A program made the position numbers and the translations under genes. The notes beneath the pieces are model-generated. The model had not been told where the DNA came from, made no database searches, and worked only from the letters and a program-made list of their open reading frames with translations. Shown one piece after another: positions 9,374 through 19,130 of a stretch of DNA of 64,000 bases (position 1 is its first letter; each line of letters opens with the position of its first letter). The stretch comes from an uncultured Nitrospirota bacterium (GTDB lineage Bacteria; Nitrospirota; Nitrospiria; Nitrospirales; UBA8639): contig CAKZPV010000048.1 of the NCBI GenBank assembly GCA_937139405.1, positions 124,001 through 188,000 of the forward strand. The letters are read 5' to 3'.

Positions 9374-9527
9374 TCACGATACTGATGTGCATTTCGATAG
9401 CACCTAATATGGCTATCTTTTCTAAATTGGTGTTCTCCTGAAAGGGATCTTCTGACACGATTTTCAATCTTCTCACCTCCTGAGCTCTCCTCTTGAAGGA
9501 ATATTTGACTCACGGTAGGATAATCTA

Positions 9528-10088
9528 ATGGATATTCCACTTGGCAAAGGCGTTTTTCTCATTGCCACACCGGCACTGCGTGATCCAAATTTTCGTCAGA
9601 CCGTGATCCTGCTGTGTGAACATGGTCCTGAGGGTGCTTTGGGAGTCGTCCTGAATCGACCTACCGAAATGAATATCACCGAAGTTTTACCCCAAGTACC
9701 CATACTTGAAGGGCAACCCCACCGAGTCTTTTCTGGTGGACCGGTACAAAAAGACAGTTTACTCGTGTTGTATCACCTGAACGAAGAAGTTGAAGATACC
9801 CATGCTATTTTAGATGGTGTATATTTGGGCGGAAACACAGAGACGCTCAAACGCATTCTTGAGGTTCCTGCTGAGGAAGAATCCTTCCGAGCATTTATGG
9901 GGTATTCTGGCTGGGGACCAGGACAATTAGAAAATGAAATGAAAAGTGGCTCGTGGCTTATTATGCAAGCAAAACCTAAATTCGTATTTGAAGACTATCC
10001 ATCTGGCTTATGGGCTGAAGTCCTCCAAACATTTGGCGATGAATACAGTATGTATGGCCACATGCCTGTTGATCCAAGCCTTAACTAA
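9528..10088 (+). CDS. YqgE/AlgH family protein
   Basis: 186 residues, the usual size for this family. The N-terminus follows the family pattern: GVFLIATPALRDPNFRQTV, then GALGVVLNRPTE and RVFSGGPVQKDSLLVL. A GYSGWGPGQLENEM segment lies in the C-terminal half; all of these are family signatures. The function is not firmly known; AlgH was linked to alginate regulation in Pseudomonas. It stands alone here: the neighbours are a YggX-like gene and a convergent small unknown protein. Confidence 0.9.
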   Translation: MDIPLGKGVFLIATPALRDPNFRQTVILLCEHGPEGALGVVLNRPTEMNITEVLPQVPILEGQPHRVFSGGPVQKDSLLVLYHLNEEVEDTHAILDGVYLGGNTETLKRILEVPAEEESFRAFMGYSGWGPGQLENEMKSGSWLIMQAKPKFVFEDYPSGLWAEVLQTFGDEYSMYGHMPVDPSLN

Positions 10089-10113
10089 TCTCTTTAATTC
10101 CCTGCTGAGTCCT

Positions 10114-10515
10114 TCACTCATTAGGCTTACTCTTCGATATCCTTCCCTTCGCTAATTCTTCTGGAGACCGTTTCCAGGTGTCGGCATCGATCACTAACTG
10201 TTTTGTTCCCGTCACAGGCTCTAGACGAATCGTCAGGTCACCATACGGAACGGACAGCGGCTTTTGAATCCAACGAGGAGCAACATGTGAAGGTCCCAAG
10301 AATCGGCTCCACCAGGAAGTCCCTCCAGTTTTCAAATCCAGCACTACCCCATCCTGTACGCATCTCAACACCTTTCCTTGTCCCTTCCAGACAACCTCTT
10401 CTGACCTCTTGGTGAGATGCTTTTGAATAATCACCACATCAATCATTTTTCCAATCATTGAGAGAAGCCATATTTTGACTTCATTATTTAAATCACTCGG
10501 TTCCATGCTATTCAA
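10114..10515 (-). CDS. Hypothetical protein, 133 aa
   Basis: 133 residues starting at an ATG at 10515; a second ATG lies three codons in. There is no signal peptide or long hydrophobic segment. The sequence is rich in beta-strand patterns with many Trp residues in the middle (GGTSWWSRFLGP). It is convergent with yqgE, whose end is 25 bp away. I do not recognise the family. Conserved-looking composition and an isolated open frame support it as a real gene. Confidence 0.55.
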   Translation of the reverse strand: MNSMEPSDLNNEVKIWLLSMIGKMIDVVIIQKHLTKRSEEVVWKGQGKVLRCVQDGVVLDLKTGGTSWWSRFLGPSHVAPRWIQKPLSVPYGDLTIRLEPVTGTKQLVIDADTWKRSPEELAKGRISKSKPNE

Positions 10516-10643
10516 TGCTCCGCATCATTTTAGACGCTCGCCTTGCAATACGAAAACAATTTCCACTCAATGACCGAGTCAAAACATCGCATCCTTGCCT
10601 GAATCCCTGCAAAGCTTACAAGACCTAAGAATGTTTATTTGAT

Positions 10644-11930
10644 ATGGTCAAGACTATGAACACACCAAGCCCGCCATCTTCTTGGCTGAAAAATTTTCTC
10701 ACACTCCTCTTCGGTCCAAAAATGCTGGTCATGCTCTTGACCGGATTTTCTTCCGGCCTCCCACTTCTGCTCACTGGAGGCACACTCAAACTTTGGATGC
10801 GAGAAGAAGGTTTTGATTTGGCGACCATTGGTTTATTTGGACTCGTTGGACTCCCTTATACATTGAAATTTTTGTGGGCTCCGTTAGTGGATAAAATGAT
10901 TCCGCCATTTTGCGGACGTCGTCGCGGCTGGATGCTTATTACCCAAATTGTATTAATGCTCACCATTGGATTCATCGCAGGAATCCAGCCTACTGTTCAT
11001 TTTTCCGCATTAGTAGGTTTGTGCATCCTCATTACTTTCTTCAGTGCCAGCCAAGACATTGTCTTGGATGCCTACCGCCGCGAGTTTTTAAAAGATGAAG
11101 AATTAGGGATTGGCTCCTCAATCTTCGTCAATGGATACCGAATTGGGACTCTGGTTTCTGGTGGCATAGCCTTGATCCTAGCTGATTATCTTTCCTGGCC
11201 CGCAGCATATTTGACCATGGGAGCGTTAATGGTGGTAGGAATTGTGACCACCCTCTTGGCTCCAGAACCGATTCTTGAAGTTTCACCCCCATCGTCATTT
11301 CAAGAAGCGTTTATTGGTCCTTTTCTCGAATTTACTCAAAGACCGGGGTGGTTAACGATTCTATTATTTATTTTGTTGTATAAAATTGGCGATAGTATGG
11401 CTTCTGAAATGCTGTCACCATTTTGGGTAGATTTAGAAATTTCAAAAACTGCAGTAGGTGGAATTGTCAAAACTTTTGGTTTTGGCGCCTTACTTACTGG
11501 TGGCTTGCTGGCGGGTTTAGTAGTGTATCGTTGGGGAATCATTCCTTCTCTCTTAATTTTTGGAATTTTGCAAATGATTTCTACCGCGGGATTTGCCGTA
11601 TTGGCGATCGTTGGGAACCATCTTCCTACGTTAACAGCTGTCATTGCATTTGAAAATCTCACTGGAGGTATGGGAACGACCGCGTTTGTTGCCTTCATGG
11701 CCAGTCTCACAGACAAACGTTTTACTGCGACTCAATATGCTCTTCTGAGCAGTGTGATGGGCATTCCGCGGGTATTGGCAGGTTCAGTCACTGGAGTCTT
11801 AGCCACCTGGTTAGGATGGTCAGGATTTTTTGTCGTATGTACTCTATTAGCTATACCAGGGTTGTTGTTAATTATGCACCTTCGTCAGCTGACTACAATG
11901 ACGACGACCTCAAATATGGCCGTTTCCTAA
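10644..11930 (+). CDS. ampG: AmpG-like major facilitator permease
   Basis: 428 residues with about 12 hydrophobic segments, an MFS transporter. The N-terminus (LLTGFSSGLPLLLTGGTL) and a VGLPYTLKFLWAPLVDK segment in the second and third helices are characteristic of AmpG permeases. The DIVLDAYRREFL segment in the middle also fits. AmpG imports GlcNAc-anhydromuropeptides for peptidoglycan recycling in Gram-negative bacteria. No recycling enzymes are adjacent. The start may instead be the ATG four codons downstream. Confidence 0.8.
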   Translation: MVKTMNTPSPPSSWLKNFLTLLFGPKMLVMLLTGFSSGLPLLLTGGTLKLWMREEGFDLATIGLFGLVGLPYTLKFLWAPLVDKMIPPFCGRRRGWMLITQIVLMLTIGFIAGIQPTVHFSALVGLCILITFFSASQDIVLDAYRREFLKDEELGIGSSIFVNGYRIGTLVSGGIALILADYLSWPAAYLTMGALMVVGIVTTLLAPEPILEVSPPSSFQEAFIGPFLEFTQRPGWLTILLFILLYKIGDSMASEMLSPFWVDLEISKTAVGGIVKTFGFGALLTGGLLAGLVVYRWGIIPSLLIFGILQMISTAGFAVLAIVGNHLPTLTAVIAFENLTGGMGTTAFVAFMASLTDKRFTATQYALLSSVMGIPRVLAGSVTGVLATWLGWSGFFVVCTLLAIPGLLLIMHLRQLTTMTTTSNMAVS

Positions 11931-11932
11931 TC

Positions 11933-12390
11933 CTACAAATTGTTTGCATGCAAACGGCGGCAACCAAAAGCATGATACTTAAAATGGCCAGACCTGGAAG
12001 CACAAGTCATCAGTTCGGTGGCAAAGACCACCTCTTCCACAATCCCTTGCTTATTGAGAAAACCCCATAAATTATCACTGGCCACATTCTTTCGTGATAT
12101 GAGTAAGAGCTATCAGAATTTACTGTCGTATCGGCAATAATGAAAATCTCACAGACACTGGCTTCAACAATTTCATCAGGAGCACCAAACCGTTGAGCCA
12201 CATCGAACCTCGTACGTTGGTCTTTTTTCAATTCTACAAAGTAGTCTTCCTAGAATGACTCGCCCATTTCTTCTCGAACCAATGCACAACCCGCAACTAC
12301 CTATATCAGGCTCAGCATACACACCCATGAAACAACCCTATGACGACAATGTCCTAGAGCAAGGGAAACCATCGGTTGCTTTCGTTTCAT
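11933..12390 (-). pseudogene. Decayed BamE/SmpA-like lipoprotein gene (two stops, one frameshift)
   Basis: On the minus strand an ATG at 12390 follows a GGAG site. The reading runs through a signal-peptide-like region, an in-frame TAG at 12301-12303, then a lipobox-like V-V-A-G-C and a second TAG at 12250-12252. After that come LKKDQRTRFDVAQRFGAPDE and an EIV-A-EIFI stretch. Near 12090 the frame changes, and the neighbouring frame carries DNLWGFLNKQGIVEEVVFAT to a stop at 11933. The pieces in order read like one small outer-membrane lipoprotein of the BamE/OmlA fold. Sequencing error could explain one lesion but hardly three. The family assignment is from pattern memory. Confidence 0.6.
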
Positions 12391-12555
12391 GTTAGTTCTC
12401 CAGGCAAAACTTGAAAATTCGAAAAATTTGAAATGTTTGGGGCAGTATCCAAGAGTAAAACACGTAATCTCTTCATCAACAAACTGGAGGAATTTCTTTT
12501 TCTCTAGCCTTTGTCTTATCATACAGAGCTTTTTGGCTTAACGTGATAGGAAACC

Positions 12556-13251
12556 ATGACATTGATTGACAAATTTCTTGGCGCTTGTATTCGAAATATT
12601 CCATCGACAGAGAAAGTTCTCTATCTCACCTTTGATGATGGCCCTCATGAACATTGTACTCCCAAAGTACTCGACTTTCTTTCGCAACATCAGACCCCTG
12701 CCACATTTTTTGTCGTTGCCGATGTCTTACAAAGAAACCTTTCACTGGGTCGGTCAATTGTGGCTCACGGACATCATATTGGCAACCATTCTTTGGATCA
12801 TCAATATCATCATTATTTTCGTGATGATCGGCACCTCATAAAATGGATTGGACGCGCCAAAGACGTCATAGAGCAGTCGCTTCACGTGCAAACTATTGGG
12901 TTTCGATCTCCTTTCGGAATTCGAACACCTCATTTAGGTATGGCATTACGGGAACTACAATATCCATTGATACATTGGAGCCAGAGATTTTTTGATACAC
13001 AGAGAGGACTTCCTAGACACGCTCTTACTAATAGAATTTCCCAATTTCGATCCGGCGATATTCTTCTCTTGCATGACACCCATATCAAGTATCACCAATC
13101 ATTTTTTCAAGGATTAGAGTTCTTGCTTCTCAGCGCTCAAAAGGCAGGATTTTCTTTCAAAGCCATCCCCGACGATTTCGTTCGTGGCAATAGACGACTT
13201 CCTACCGCTTTTCTCCCATCTTCCGTGGGAACCAAGGGAAAAACAGGCTAG
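12556..13251 (+). CDS. Polysaccharide deacetylase (NodB domain)
   Basis: 231 residues. Motif 1 TFDDGP supplies the catalytic Asp and a metal-binding Asp. Motif 2 is visible as HHIGNHSLDH (the H-x3-H metal ligands). A later motif is GFRSPFGIRTP and a final one is LLHDTH. Enzymes of this type remove acetyl groups from chitin oligomers, peptidoglycan or other glycans. No signal peptide is visible, so it may act in the cytoplasm or use another export route. An AGGAAACC site precedes the ATG. The 3' end overlaps the convergent DUF1295 gene by 50 bp. Confidence 0.85.
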   Translation: MTLIDKFLGACIRNIPSTEKVLYLTFDDGPHEHCTPKVLDFLSQHQTPATFFVVADVLQRNLSLGRSIVAHGHHIGNHSLDHQYHHYFRDDRHLIKWIGRAKDVIEQSLHVQTIGFRSPFGIRTPHLGMALRELQYPLIHWSQRFFDTQRGLPRHALTNRISQFRSGDILLLHDTHIKYHQSFFQGLEFLLLSAQKAGFSFKAIPDDFVRGNRRLPTAFLPSSVGTKGKTG

Positions 13252-14011
13252 TCGTTCGTTGATATTCTCGATAACTGTCCCCCCTGCTGACCAAAGCCTG
13301 CGCTTCAACCCATGGAACACCAGTCACCCATAACAATGAGCTCATCATCAGAAAAGGCCATATCACAGCAAGCCAGAACCAGGGAAGCCCGATAGCCAAG
13401 GGCACATAGGCGCACCAATGCAAACTTTCAAAAAAATAATTGGGATGCCTGGAATACCGCCACAAACCGGATTGTAATGTCTTGCCCTTGTTCAAGGGAT
13501 CTTGCCGAAATGCTGCAAGCTGCCTATCCGCCAAAGTCTCACCAAAAATGGCGATAAGAAAAATCACTACGCCAAGACTATCCCACCACCGAATGCCATC
13601 CGCTGGATGATTCATCACCCAGCATAATAATCCCGCGAAGAAAAGACAGGCTGGGACTTGCATTTGAAAATAGACAAACATCCCTGCAGATTCCCAGCCA
13701 CCCAACATTGTGCGGATTGTTTGATATCGAGAATCTTCCAGCGAATTCCAAACCCGCTGGCGGAATAAATAGGTTCCAAGACGGACCGCATACAACAATC
13801 CCATTCCGGAAATACATACCCGACGAAAAGGCTCTCCAGCACTAAAAATTCCACAAGCAAGAACAACCATACCAAAGGCAAGGCAAAATCCTACGTCAGC
13901 CAGGGACGCATTGCGAACGCGAAGATGAAGAACCCACAAAAGGACAAAGAGACCAATCAACCAGGGCAACCATGCCCACAGATTGAGAGGTGCGAAGACT
14001 ACAGGAGGCAT
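13202..14011 (-). CDS. DUF1295 / steroid 5-alpha-reductase-like membrane protein
   Basis: 269 residues with six or more hydrophobic segments. The C-terminal part carries the family signature: SGLWRYSRHPNYFFESLHW, followed by a hydrophobic span and then EAQALVSRGDSYREYQRTTS. This pattern occurs in DUF1295, isoprenylcysteine methyltransferase and steroid-reductase relatives, where it binds a nucleotide or SAM cofactor. The substrate is unknown. The 3' end overlaps the polysaccharide deacetylase gene on the other strand by 50 bp. Confidence 0.8.
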   Translation of the reverse strand: MPPVVFAPLNLWAWLPWLIGLFVLLWVLHLRVRNASLADVGFCLAFGMVVLACGIFSAGEPFRRVCISGMGLLYAVRLGTYLFRQRVWNSLEDSRYQTIRTMLGGWESAGMFVYFQMQVPACLFFAGLLCWVMNHPADGIRWWDSLGVVIFLIAIFGETLADRQLAAFRQDPLNKGKTLQSGLWRYSRHPNYFFESLHWCAYVPLAIGLPWFWLAVIWPFLMMSSLLWVTGVPWVEAQALVSRGDSYREYQRTTSLFFPWFPRKMGEKR

Positions 14012-14065
14012 AGCAATTGGATTAGGAAAACAAGGACAACGACTGACCAGCTCTAGACAGGAGGC

Positions 14066-17000
14066 CTAATTGGCGGCTATGGCTAGGGGACTGCGAACCA
14101 TGTTTTCTTCCGCCACAGGATTCAACGCGACTTCAACTAAAAAGACCTGATTGCTCGGAACTTTCCCTTCTTGAATTAAAAAATCACGAATGCGCTGCGC
14201 TCGTTGTTGAGCCAGCACACGCAATTGCCCATCATCCACAACTATTTCTTCAAGAAGCTTGGCTTTGATCTCATCAATAGTCAAAGGCTGTGGCTTGCCC
14301 TTAGAACCCGTCTCAGATTCTTGAATGTCCGAAGTTCCTGCAGCCTTGGACAGTGCTGATTCTCCGAACTTTTCCACGAAGAACTGTTTGAGATACTGCG
14401 CTTCTTCCTCTTTGATTAATTCCACTGATTCAACCGAGACAGGAGCTTGGCCGCCAGAAGGTGGCTGTTGCACAAATTTAGCTTTTTTCATTTGTGTGAG
14501 GAGTTTCGCTTCTGCTAAGGCCTTGCCGTCTTCGCCGGAGTCAGCAGCGCCGGTCACATCAAGTCGCAATCCTGGGCGATCAGTTAAGGCCTTTCCTAAT
14601 GCAACTAATTTTTCCTGTTCAGTAGGTGGCATTTCCATCGCACCAGGCGAAAACGCGATATACTTAAGTGCATCCGGATCATCTCCCATGACTCCCCCCA
14701 CTAACCCGCCAACTAGCGAAAATGGTGAAGTCGCTATTTTCGTAATCAGATTCACCAAGGCGTTCCAAATGATGCCCCCATAACTAAACTCTGGATCATC
14801 AATATTTCCACTGACCGGAAGATCAATATCAATGAGCCCTTTTCGATCCTTCAATAAGGCCAACGCCAAGGGAATAGGCAATGAAGTGGCATCCGGACTC
14901 TCTACCTTGCTGCCCATCGTAATTTGGTCTACCAAAACCTTGTTTTTCCCTACCAGCTCTTTTTGAGAAAGCTTATAGCCTAAATCCAAAGACAACTTCC
15001 CTTTCGTAATAGGATACCCAGCATATTTCCCTGAATACGGGGAGATCGTTGTGAGATTCAGATTGTCAAATATCAGACTCACATCGGTGTACGCATCTTC
15101 GCTCAACGGATTAATTTGTCCCTGAATTTTGAAGGGAGCATACTGATCAACTTTCCCACCCAGATCGACATCAGCTTTGGCCAATTGTTCAGAAGACAGT
15201 CCTTTGATCGTGCCAGAAAATTCTTCGATCTTTGTCCTCACATTTGGGTTAATCGACCGATCAGCCAGTTGTATGAGTAGGTTATCAATTCGAACTGTCT
15301 CGACTTGAACAGAGGGAGGCGGTGCAGAAGGTTCCTCAGTCACAGGCTCTTCTTCTGTCAGTTGCTCATCAGACTCCCCTTGTGGGGCAAGCAGACGTGT
15401 CATATTGGAATTGCCATCCGCATCAATCGTCAGCACAACAGCTGGTTTGACGAGTGCCACTTCCTCTAATTTCACCGAAGTGGGCTCAATATTCAGAGCT
15501 AATTCCTTTAAAGCCAAATCATCCCACTGGAGAAATGATTTCGAATTTTCTGGATCAACGAAAGCTAACTTGGAGACATCAATAGAACCAGCATACCTCG
15601 CCATAGGATCCGTTTTGGAGACATCCTGATAATGAGCCTTCCCTGTTAAGTTCAATGCACCACTCCCCACTTCAAATTGCACAAAGGGTTCCAAGTACGG
15701 CTCAAAAGGTTTAAGGGCGATGTCGGTCAGAGCCACATCCATCTCGACCTTCAATGGTTCGACGTTGACTGTTCCTTGTAGATTCGCCTTCCCTGTTTGG
15801 TTCAATTGGAAGGAAAGATCTATCGGCAGCGGCTGATCCAATGTCGAGGAAACCTGGGACGTCTGAAAATGAAAGGCCTCAACCAACAGCCGCGCCGGTG
15901 TCGTGGGCTGACGGTCTTCTACATCAATCGTGAAATTTTCTACGTTAAGGTTTTCTACGAGCACTTTCCACGGAGGTTCGGTCTTCTCAGCCTCCGGCTC
16001 ACTCGCGGGAGGAGGAACAGTCCCAGAAGAATCGGTAGAAGATTCTACAGGCGAAAACAATGTTTGATAATTCAAAGTTCCATCTTGACTGACCCATCCA
16101 AGAAAGCGAGCATCTCGTGTTGTAACAGATGGAATCGTCACAGACTGCTTGGCTACATCAACAGCCACACCCTTGACTTCAAAGAAGGGAACCATGATGA
16201 CAGCTTCAGCCGAACCAGTCTCCTGAATTTGAAGATCCTGAACGGACACATTACCATTCTGAATTTGAACATCAACACCTTCAGCCGTCGTTACCACCTC
16301 ATATTGCCCATCCACATTCAACAGACCTTGCGGAATACGGAATCGGAATTGATCCTGCATATAGGCCCACAACGAATCTAAGCGAATTTGCTCCAACCCC
16401 AATCGACCCCTGGAACTAAACGGTTCCAACGTCAACGTCCCTTCCCACGTAATCCGCTCCCCTTTATGTAATTCAGCCGATAACGAATAAGGATTGGCTT
16501 GTCCTGTTTGAGTGCTAAAATTCTCTAACATCAGATTAATTGGAACTATATGTGCGACAAAGGGTGTCGGTCGGGAGATATCTTGAAATTCCACCATCCC
16601 TTGTCGTATCTGGATGTTTTGAATAATCACCGGCGGCAACCCAGCCGATTCCTCAGAAGCAGAAAGAGACGGCTCTACAACGTCAACAGTGCTGTTTTCA
16701 TCTGAGGCCTTCCCCAAATCGGCCAAGTTTAGAGATCCATCTCGACGGACAATTGCCAACCCATGCGGCAATCCCAAGCGTATCTGAGAAAAGGTATAAG
16801 CCTGATTCTTAATCGAAGACAGCGCCTCAAAGTCCATAAACAACTCATCGAACCCAGCTAAAGGCGATCCATCTTCCTCCTGAATCGCGAAGCCTTTCAC
16901 AGTCAATTTAAACAAAAAGGGATTAAACGCCGCCCCTTGAATCGAGACCGGCCGATTCAGCTCTTCAGTGGCCATAAGTGGAAGCTTGTTGGTAATCGCC

Positions 17001-17086
17001 CAGGGCACACCCCAAAACCCCAGAGCCGCATACAAAACAATCAGTCCAACAAGTATATAAAGAACTATTCGCAAACTTTTAGACAT
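14066..17086 (-). CDS. DUF748 / AsmA-like large envelope protein
   Basis: 1006 residues. One N-terminal membrane helix (about 6-28) anchors a very long, beta-rich, repetitive periplasmic region. Recurrent segments of the form V-x-V-x-N-L-x-V or I-x-N-I-x-I are typical of AsmA/DUF748 bridge-like proteins, thought to help move lipids between inner and outer membrane. A C-terminal stretch (about residues 815-990) reads like a degraded OmpA-type or BON-like domain, with Gly-Leu-Arg-Leu-Asp-Val. The gene stands alone. Family membership is confident; the lipid-transport role is inferred. Confidence 0.8.
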   Translation of the reverse strand: MSKSLRIVLYILVGLIVLYAALGFWGVPWAITNKLPLMATEELNRPVSIQGAAFNPFLFKLTVKGFAIQEEDGSPLAGFDELFMDFEALSSIKNQAYTFSQIRLGLPHGLAIVRRDGSLNLADLGKASDENSTVDVVEPSLSASEESAGLPPVIIQNIQIRQGMVEFQDISRPTPFVAHIVPINLMLENFSTQTGQANPYSLSAELHKGERITWEGTLTLEPFSSRGRLGLEQIRLDSLWAYMQDQFRFRIPQGLLNVDGQYEVVTTAEGVDVQIQNGNVSVQDLQIQETGSAEAVIMVPFFEVKGVAVDVAKQSVTIPSVTTRDARFLGWVSQDGTLNYQTLFSPVESSTDSSGTVPPPASEPEAEKTEPPWKVLVENLNVENFTIDVEDRQPTTPARLLVEAFHFQTSQVSSTLDQPLPIDLSFQLNQTGKANLQGTVNVEPLKVEMDVALTDIALKPFEPYLEPFVQFEVGSGALNLTGKAHYQDVSKTDPMARYAGSIDVSKLAFVDPENSKSFLQWDDLALKELALNIEPTSVKLEEVALVKPAVVLTIDADGNSNMTRLLAPQGESDEQLTEEEPVTEEPSAPPPSVQVETVRIDNLLIQLADRSINPNVRTKIEEFSGTIKGLSSEQLAKADVDLGGKVDQYAPFKIQGQINPLSEDAYTDVSLIFDNLNLTTISPYSGKYAGYPITKGKLSLDLGYKLSQKELVGKNKVLVDQITMGSKVESPDATSLPIPLALALLKDRKGLIDIDLPVSGNIDDPEFSYGGIIWNALVNLITKIATSPFSLVGGLVGGVMGDDPDALKYIAFSPGAMEMPPTEQEKLVALGKALTDRPGLRLDVTGAADSGEDGKALAEAKLLTQMKKAKFVQQPPSGGQAPVSVESVELIKEEEAQYLKQFFVEKFGESALSKAAGTSDIQESETGSKGKPQPLTIDEIKAKLLEEIVVDDGQLRVLAQQRAQRIRDFLIQEGKVPSNQVFLVEVALNPVAEENMVRSPLAIAAN

Positions 17087-17631
17087 AGTAACTAGATCGA
17101 GATAAGGATAGTTTCAGAGGAGGTAGATTATCGACGACACATAGGTATATCAAGAAAATTTGGTGAGGTAGCTCCATGATACCGCGCAGCGACAATCAGG
17201 GCTAGTCCCTAACACAATCGCGGCGGTAGAAAATCCATCAATCCTAACTGAAAATGAGTCGTTGTTCTTCCGTACCAATACCAAAGACTCCATTTTGGGT
17301 GGATTTGCAAACTACGGCGTCGACTATGATGTGACAAAATTATTCAAAATTTCAGCGGACTCTGAAGTACAACAAAGGAAGAACATCTTTTGCCAAAACC
17401 TACGGCATGGTCTTGGGGTAGCCTTCGAAACCACTCCCAGGACCTTCAAGAATTTGGTCCGATACACGTCTTGGGGAGCCAGACCAACAGAGCTGTCATC
17501 CTAATCAAAACCATCCTTTAATTAACTTGGTACCTCAGCATGTATTTGTAATACCCTTCCTGAAAAATTCCCTGCCTCAAACCGACCCAAGGCTTACCCC
17601 ACCCCCTTTTACTTGACAGTGGGTCAGGCCC
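17087..17631. other. Intergenic region with a possible decayed reading frame
   Basis: About 550 bp between DUF748 and the ffh promoter. A plus-strand open frame at about 17170-17504 encodes segments such as GGFANYGVDYDVTKLF and KISADSE, which resemble outer-membrane beta-barrel strands. It is preceded by stops, has no start with a ribosome site, and runs out without a barrel C-terminus. It may be a remnant; nothing else is recognisable here. Confidence 0.3.
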
Positions 17632-17660
17632 TTCACTATTGTCTTGAGTTTGCTTAAAAT
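17632..17660 (+). promoter_or_regulatory. Candidate sigma-70 promoter for ffh operon
   Basis: TTCACT and TAAAAT are separated by 17 bp and end 27 bp before the GTG start of ffh. A TTGACA further upstream (17613) has no good -10 partner. The call is by consensus only. Confidence 0.4.
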
Positions 17661-17687
17661 AGCATTATTACCATAGGACCGCCTTCT

Positions 17688-19073
17688 GTGTTTACGAACC
17701 TGACAGAAAAAATCGAGAATGTTTTCAAACAGTTACGCGGCCAGGCCGTACTAACTGAACAAAATATTACCGATGCCTTGAAAGAGGTACGGTTGGCTCT
17801 ACTGGAAGCGGACGTTAACTTTAAGATCGTTAAAGATTTTATTGAGAAAGTTCGCGAGAAAGCCGTCGGGCAGGAAGTCCTGAAAAGCCTCACGCCGGCC
17901 AATCAAGTGGTGAAGGTCGTTTGGGAAGAACTCCGCGACCTTTTAGGCCATGAACAAAGTGCTCTGCATCTGTCTTCCCAACCGCCAACCGTAATTATGA
18001 TGGTGGGCCTTCAAGGGTCCGGGAAAACTACCACTACTGGGAAACTCGCCAATTATTTCAAGACCGACGGAAAACGTGTACTGCTTGTCGCGGCTGATCC
18101 ACGACGTCCAGCGGCAGGAGACCAGTTAGCTTCCCTGGGGACAGATTTAGATGTTCCGGTTCATCGTGGCACCAATGAGGGGCAACCTGGCGCCCAAGCC
18201 GTACAAACGTGCAAAGATGGTGTCGCCCGTGCGCGTGAGCATGGATACGATGTCGTCCTGCTCGATACTGGTGGGCGCCTGCATATCGATGAAGAATTGA
18301 TGCAGGAGTTAGTCGACATCCAAACCGGTGTTCAGCCACAGGAAATACTGTTAGTAGCGGATTCGATGACCGGCCAGGAAGCCGTCTCTGTCGCAGAGAG
18401 CTTCAATGAAACACTCGGCCTGACTGGTGTGATATTGACCAAAGTCGAGGGTGATGCCCGTGGCGGGGCGGTTTTGTCCATTCGAGCGGCAACCGGCAAA
18501 CCCATTAAGTTTTTGGGCGTAGGCGAAAAGCTGGATGCATTAGAGCCATTTTTCCCCGACCGCATGGCTTCCCGCATTTTAGGCATGGGTGATGTGCTGA
18601 CCTTGATTGAGAAAGCTCAGGAGAATTTTTCTCAAGAACAAGCGCAGGCATTGCAAAAAAAGGTTTCCAGTAATACCCTGACGTTGGAGGATTTTCGAGA
18701 TCAAATTCAGCAAGTAAATAAACTGGGGTCTTTAGACCAGATTATTGACATGCTGCCCGGCAGTCAAAAGATCAAGAATATGATGGGCTCCGCTAATGCA
18801 GGTGGCGCTGCCGTCCCAGAGAAAGAGATGAAGCGAGTCGTGGCCATTATCGATTCCATGACGCCCAAAGAACGACGAGATCATACAATTCTCAATGGAA
18901 ATCGAAAAAAACGTATTGCAAAAGGCAGTGGGACATCAGTTCCAGAGATTAATCGGCTCATTAAGCAATTCTTGGATGCTCGCCGGATGATGAAATCATT
19001 GGTCGGTGGGCAAGGGAGTATCGGGAAGAAGAAGAAACGAGGGAAATTGATCCGGGCGATTCATGCCCGGTAA
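17688..19073 (+). CDS. ffh: Signal recognition particle protein Ffh
   Basis: 461 residues from a GTG start. The N domain helices come first, followed by the G domain with P-loop GLQGSGKTTTTGKLA (about residues 105-119). DTGGRLHIDEELM (G3) and TKVEGDARGG (G4/G5 region) follow. The C-terminal M domain has MLPGSQKIKNMM and a basic GKKKKRGK tail. Ffh binds 4.5S RNA and targets signal-anchor proteins to the membrane. It leads a conserved operon with rpsP, rimM, trmD and rplS. The 4.5S RNA gene is not in this window. Confidence 0.97.
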   Translation: MFTNLTEKIENVFKQLRGQAVLTEQNITDALKEVRLALLEADVNFKIVKDFIEKVREKAVGQEVLKSLTPANQVVKVVWEELRDLLGHEQSALHLSSQPPTVIMMVGLQGSGKTTTTGKLANYFKTDGKRVLLVAADPRRPAAGDQLASLGTDLDVPVHRGTNEGQPGAQAVQTCKDGVARAREHGYDVVLLDTGGRLHIDEELMQELVDIQTGVQPQEILLVADSMTGQEAVSVAESFNETLGLTGVILTKVEGDARGGAVLSIRAATGKPIKFLGVGEKLDALEPFFPDRMASRILGMGDVLTLIEKAQENFSQEQAQALQKKVSSNTLTLEDFRDQIQQVNKLGSLDQIIDMLPGSQKIKNMMGSANAGGAAVPEKEMKRVVAIIDSMTPKERRDHTILNGNRKKRIAKGSGTSVPEINRLIKQFLDARRMMKSLVGGQGSIGKKKKRGKLIRAIHAR

Positions 19074-19130
19074 GACTCACAAAAATTCCCCGTTTTTTAT
19101 GTGTTCATTTATTACTAGAGGAGAATGCCA

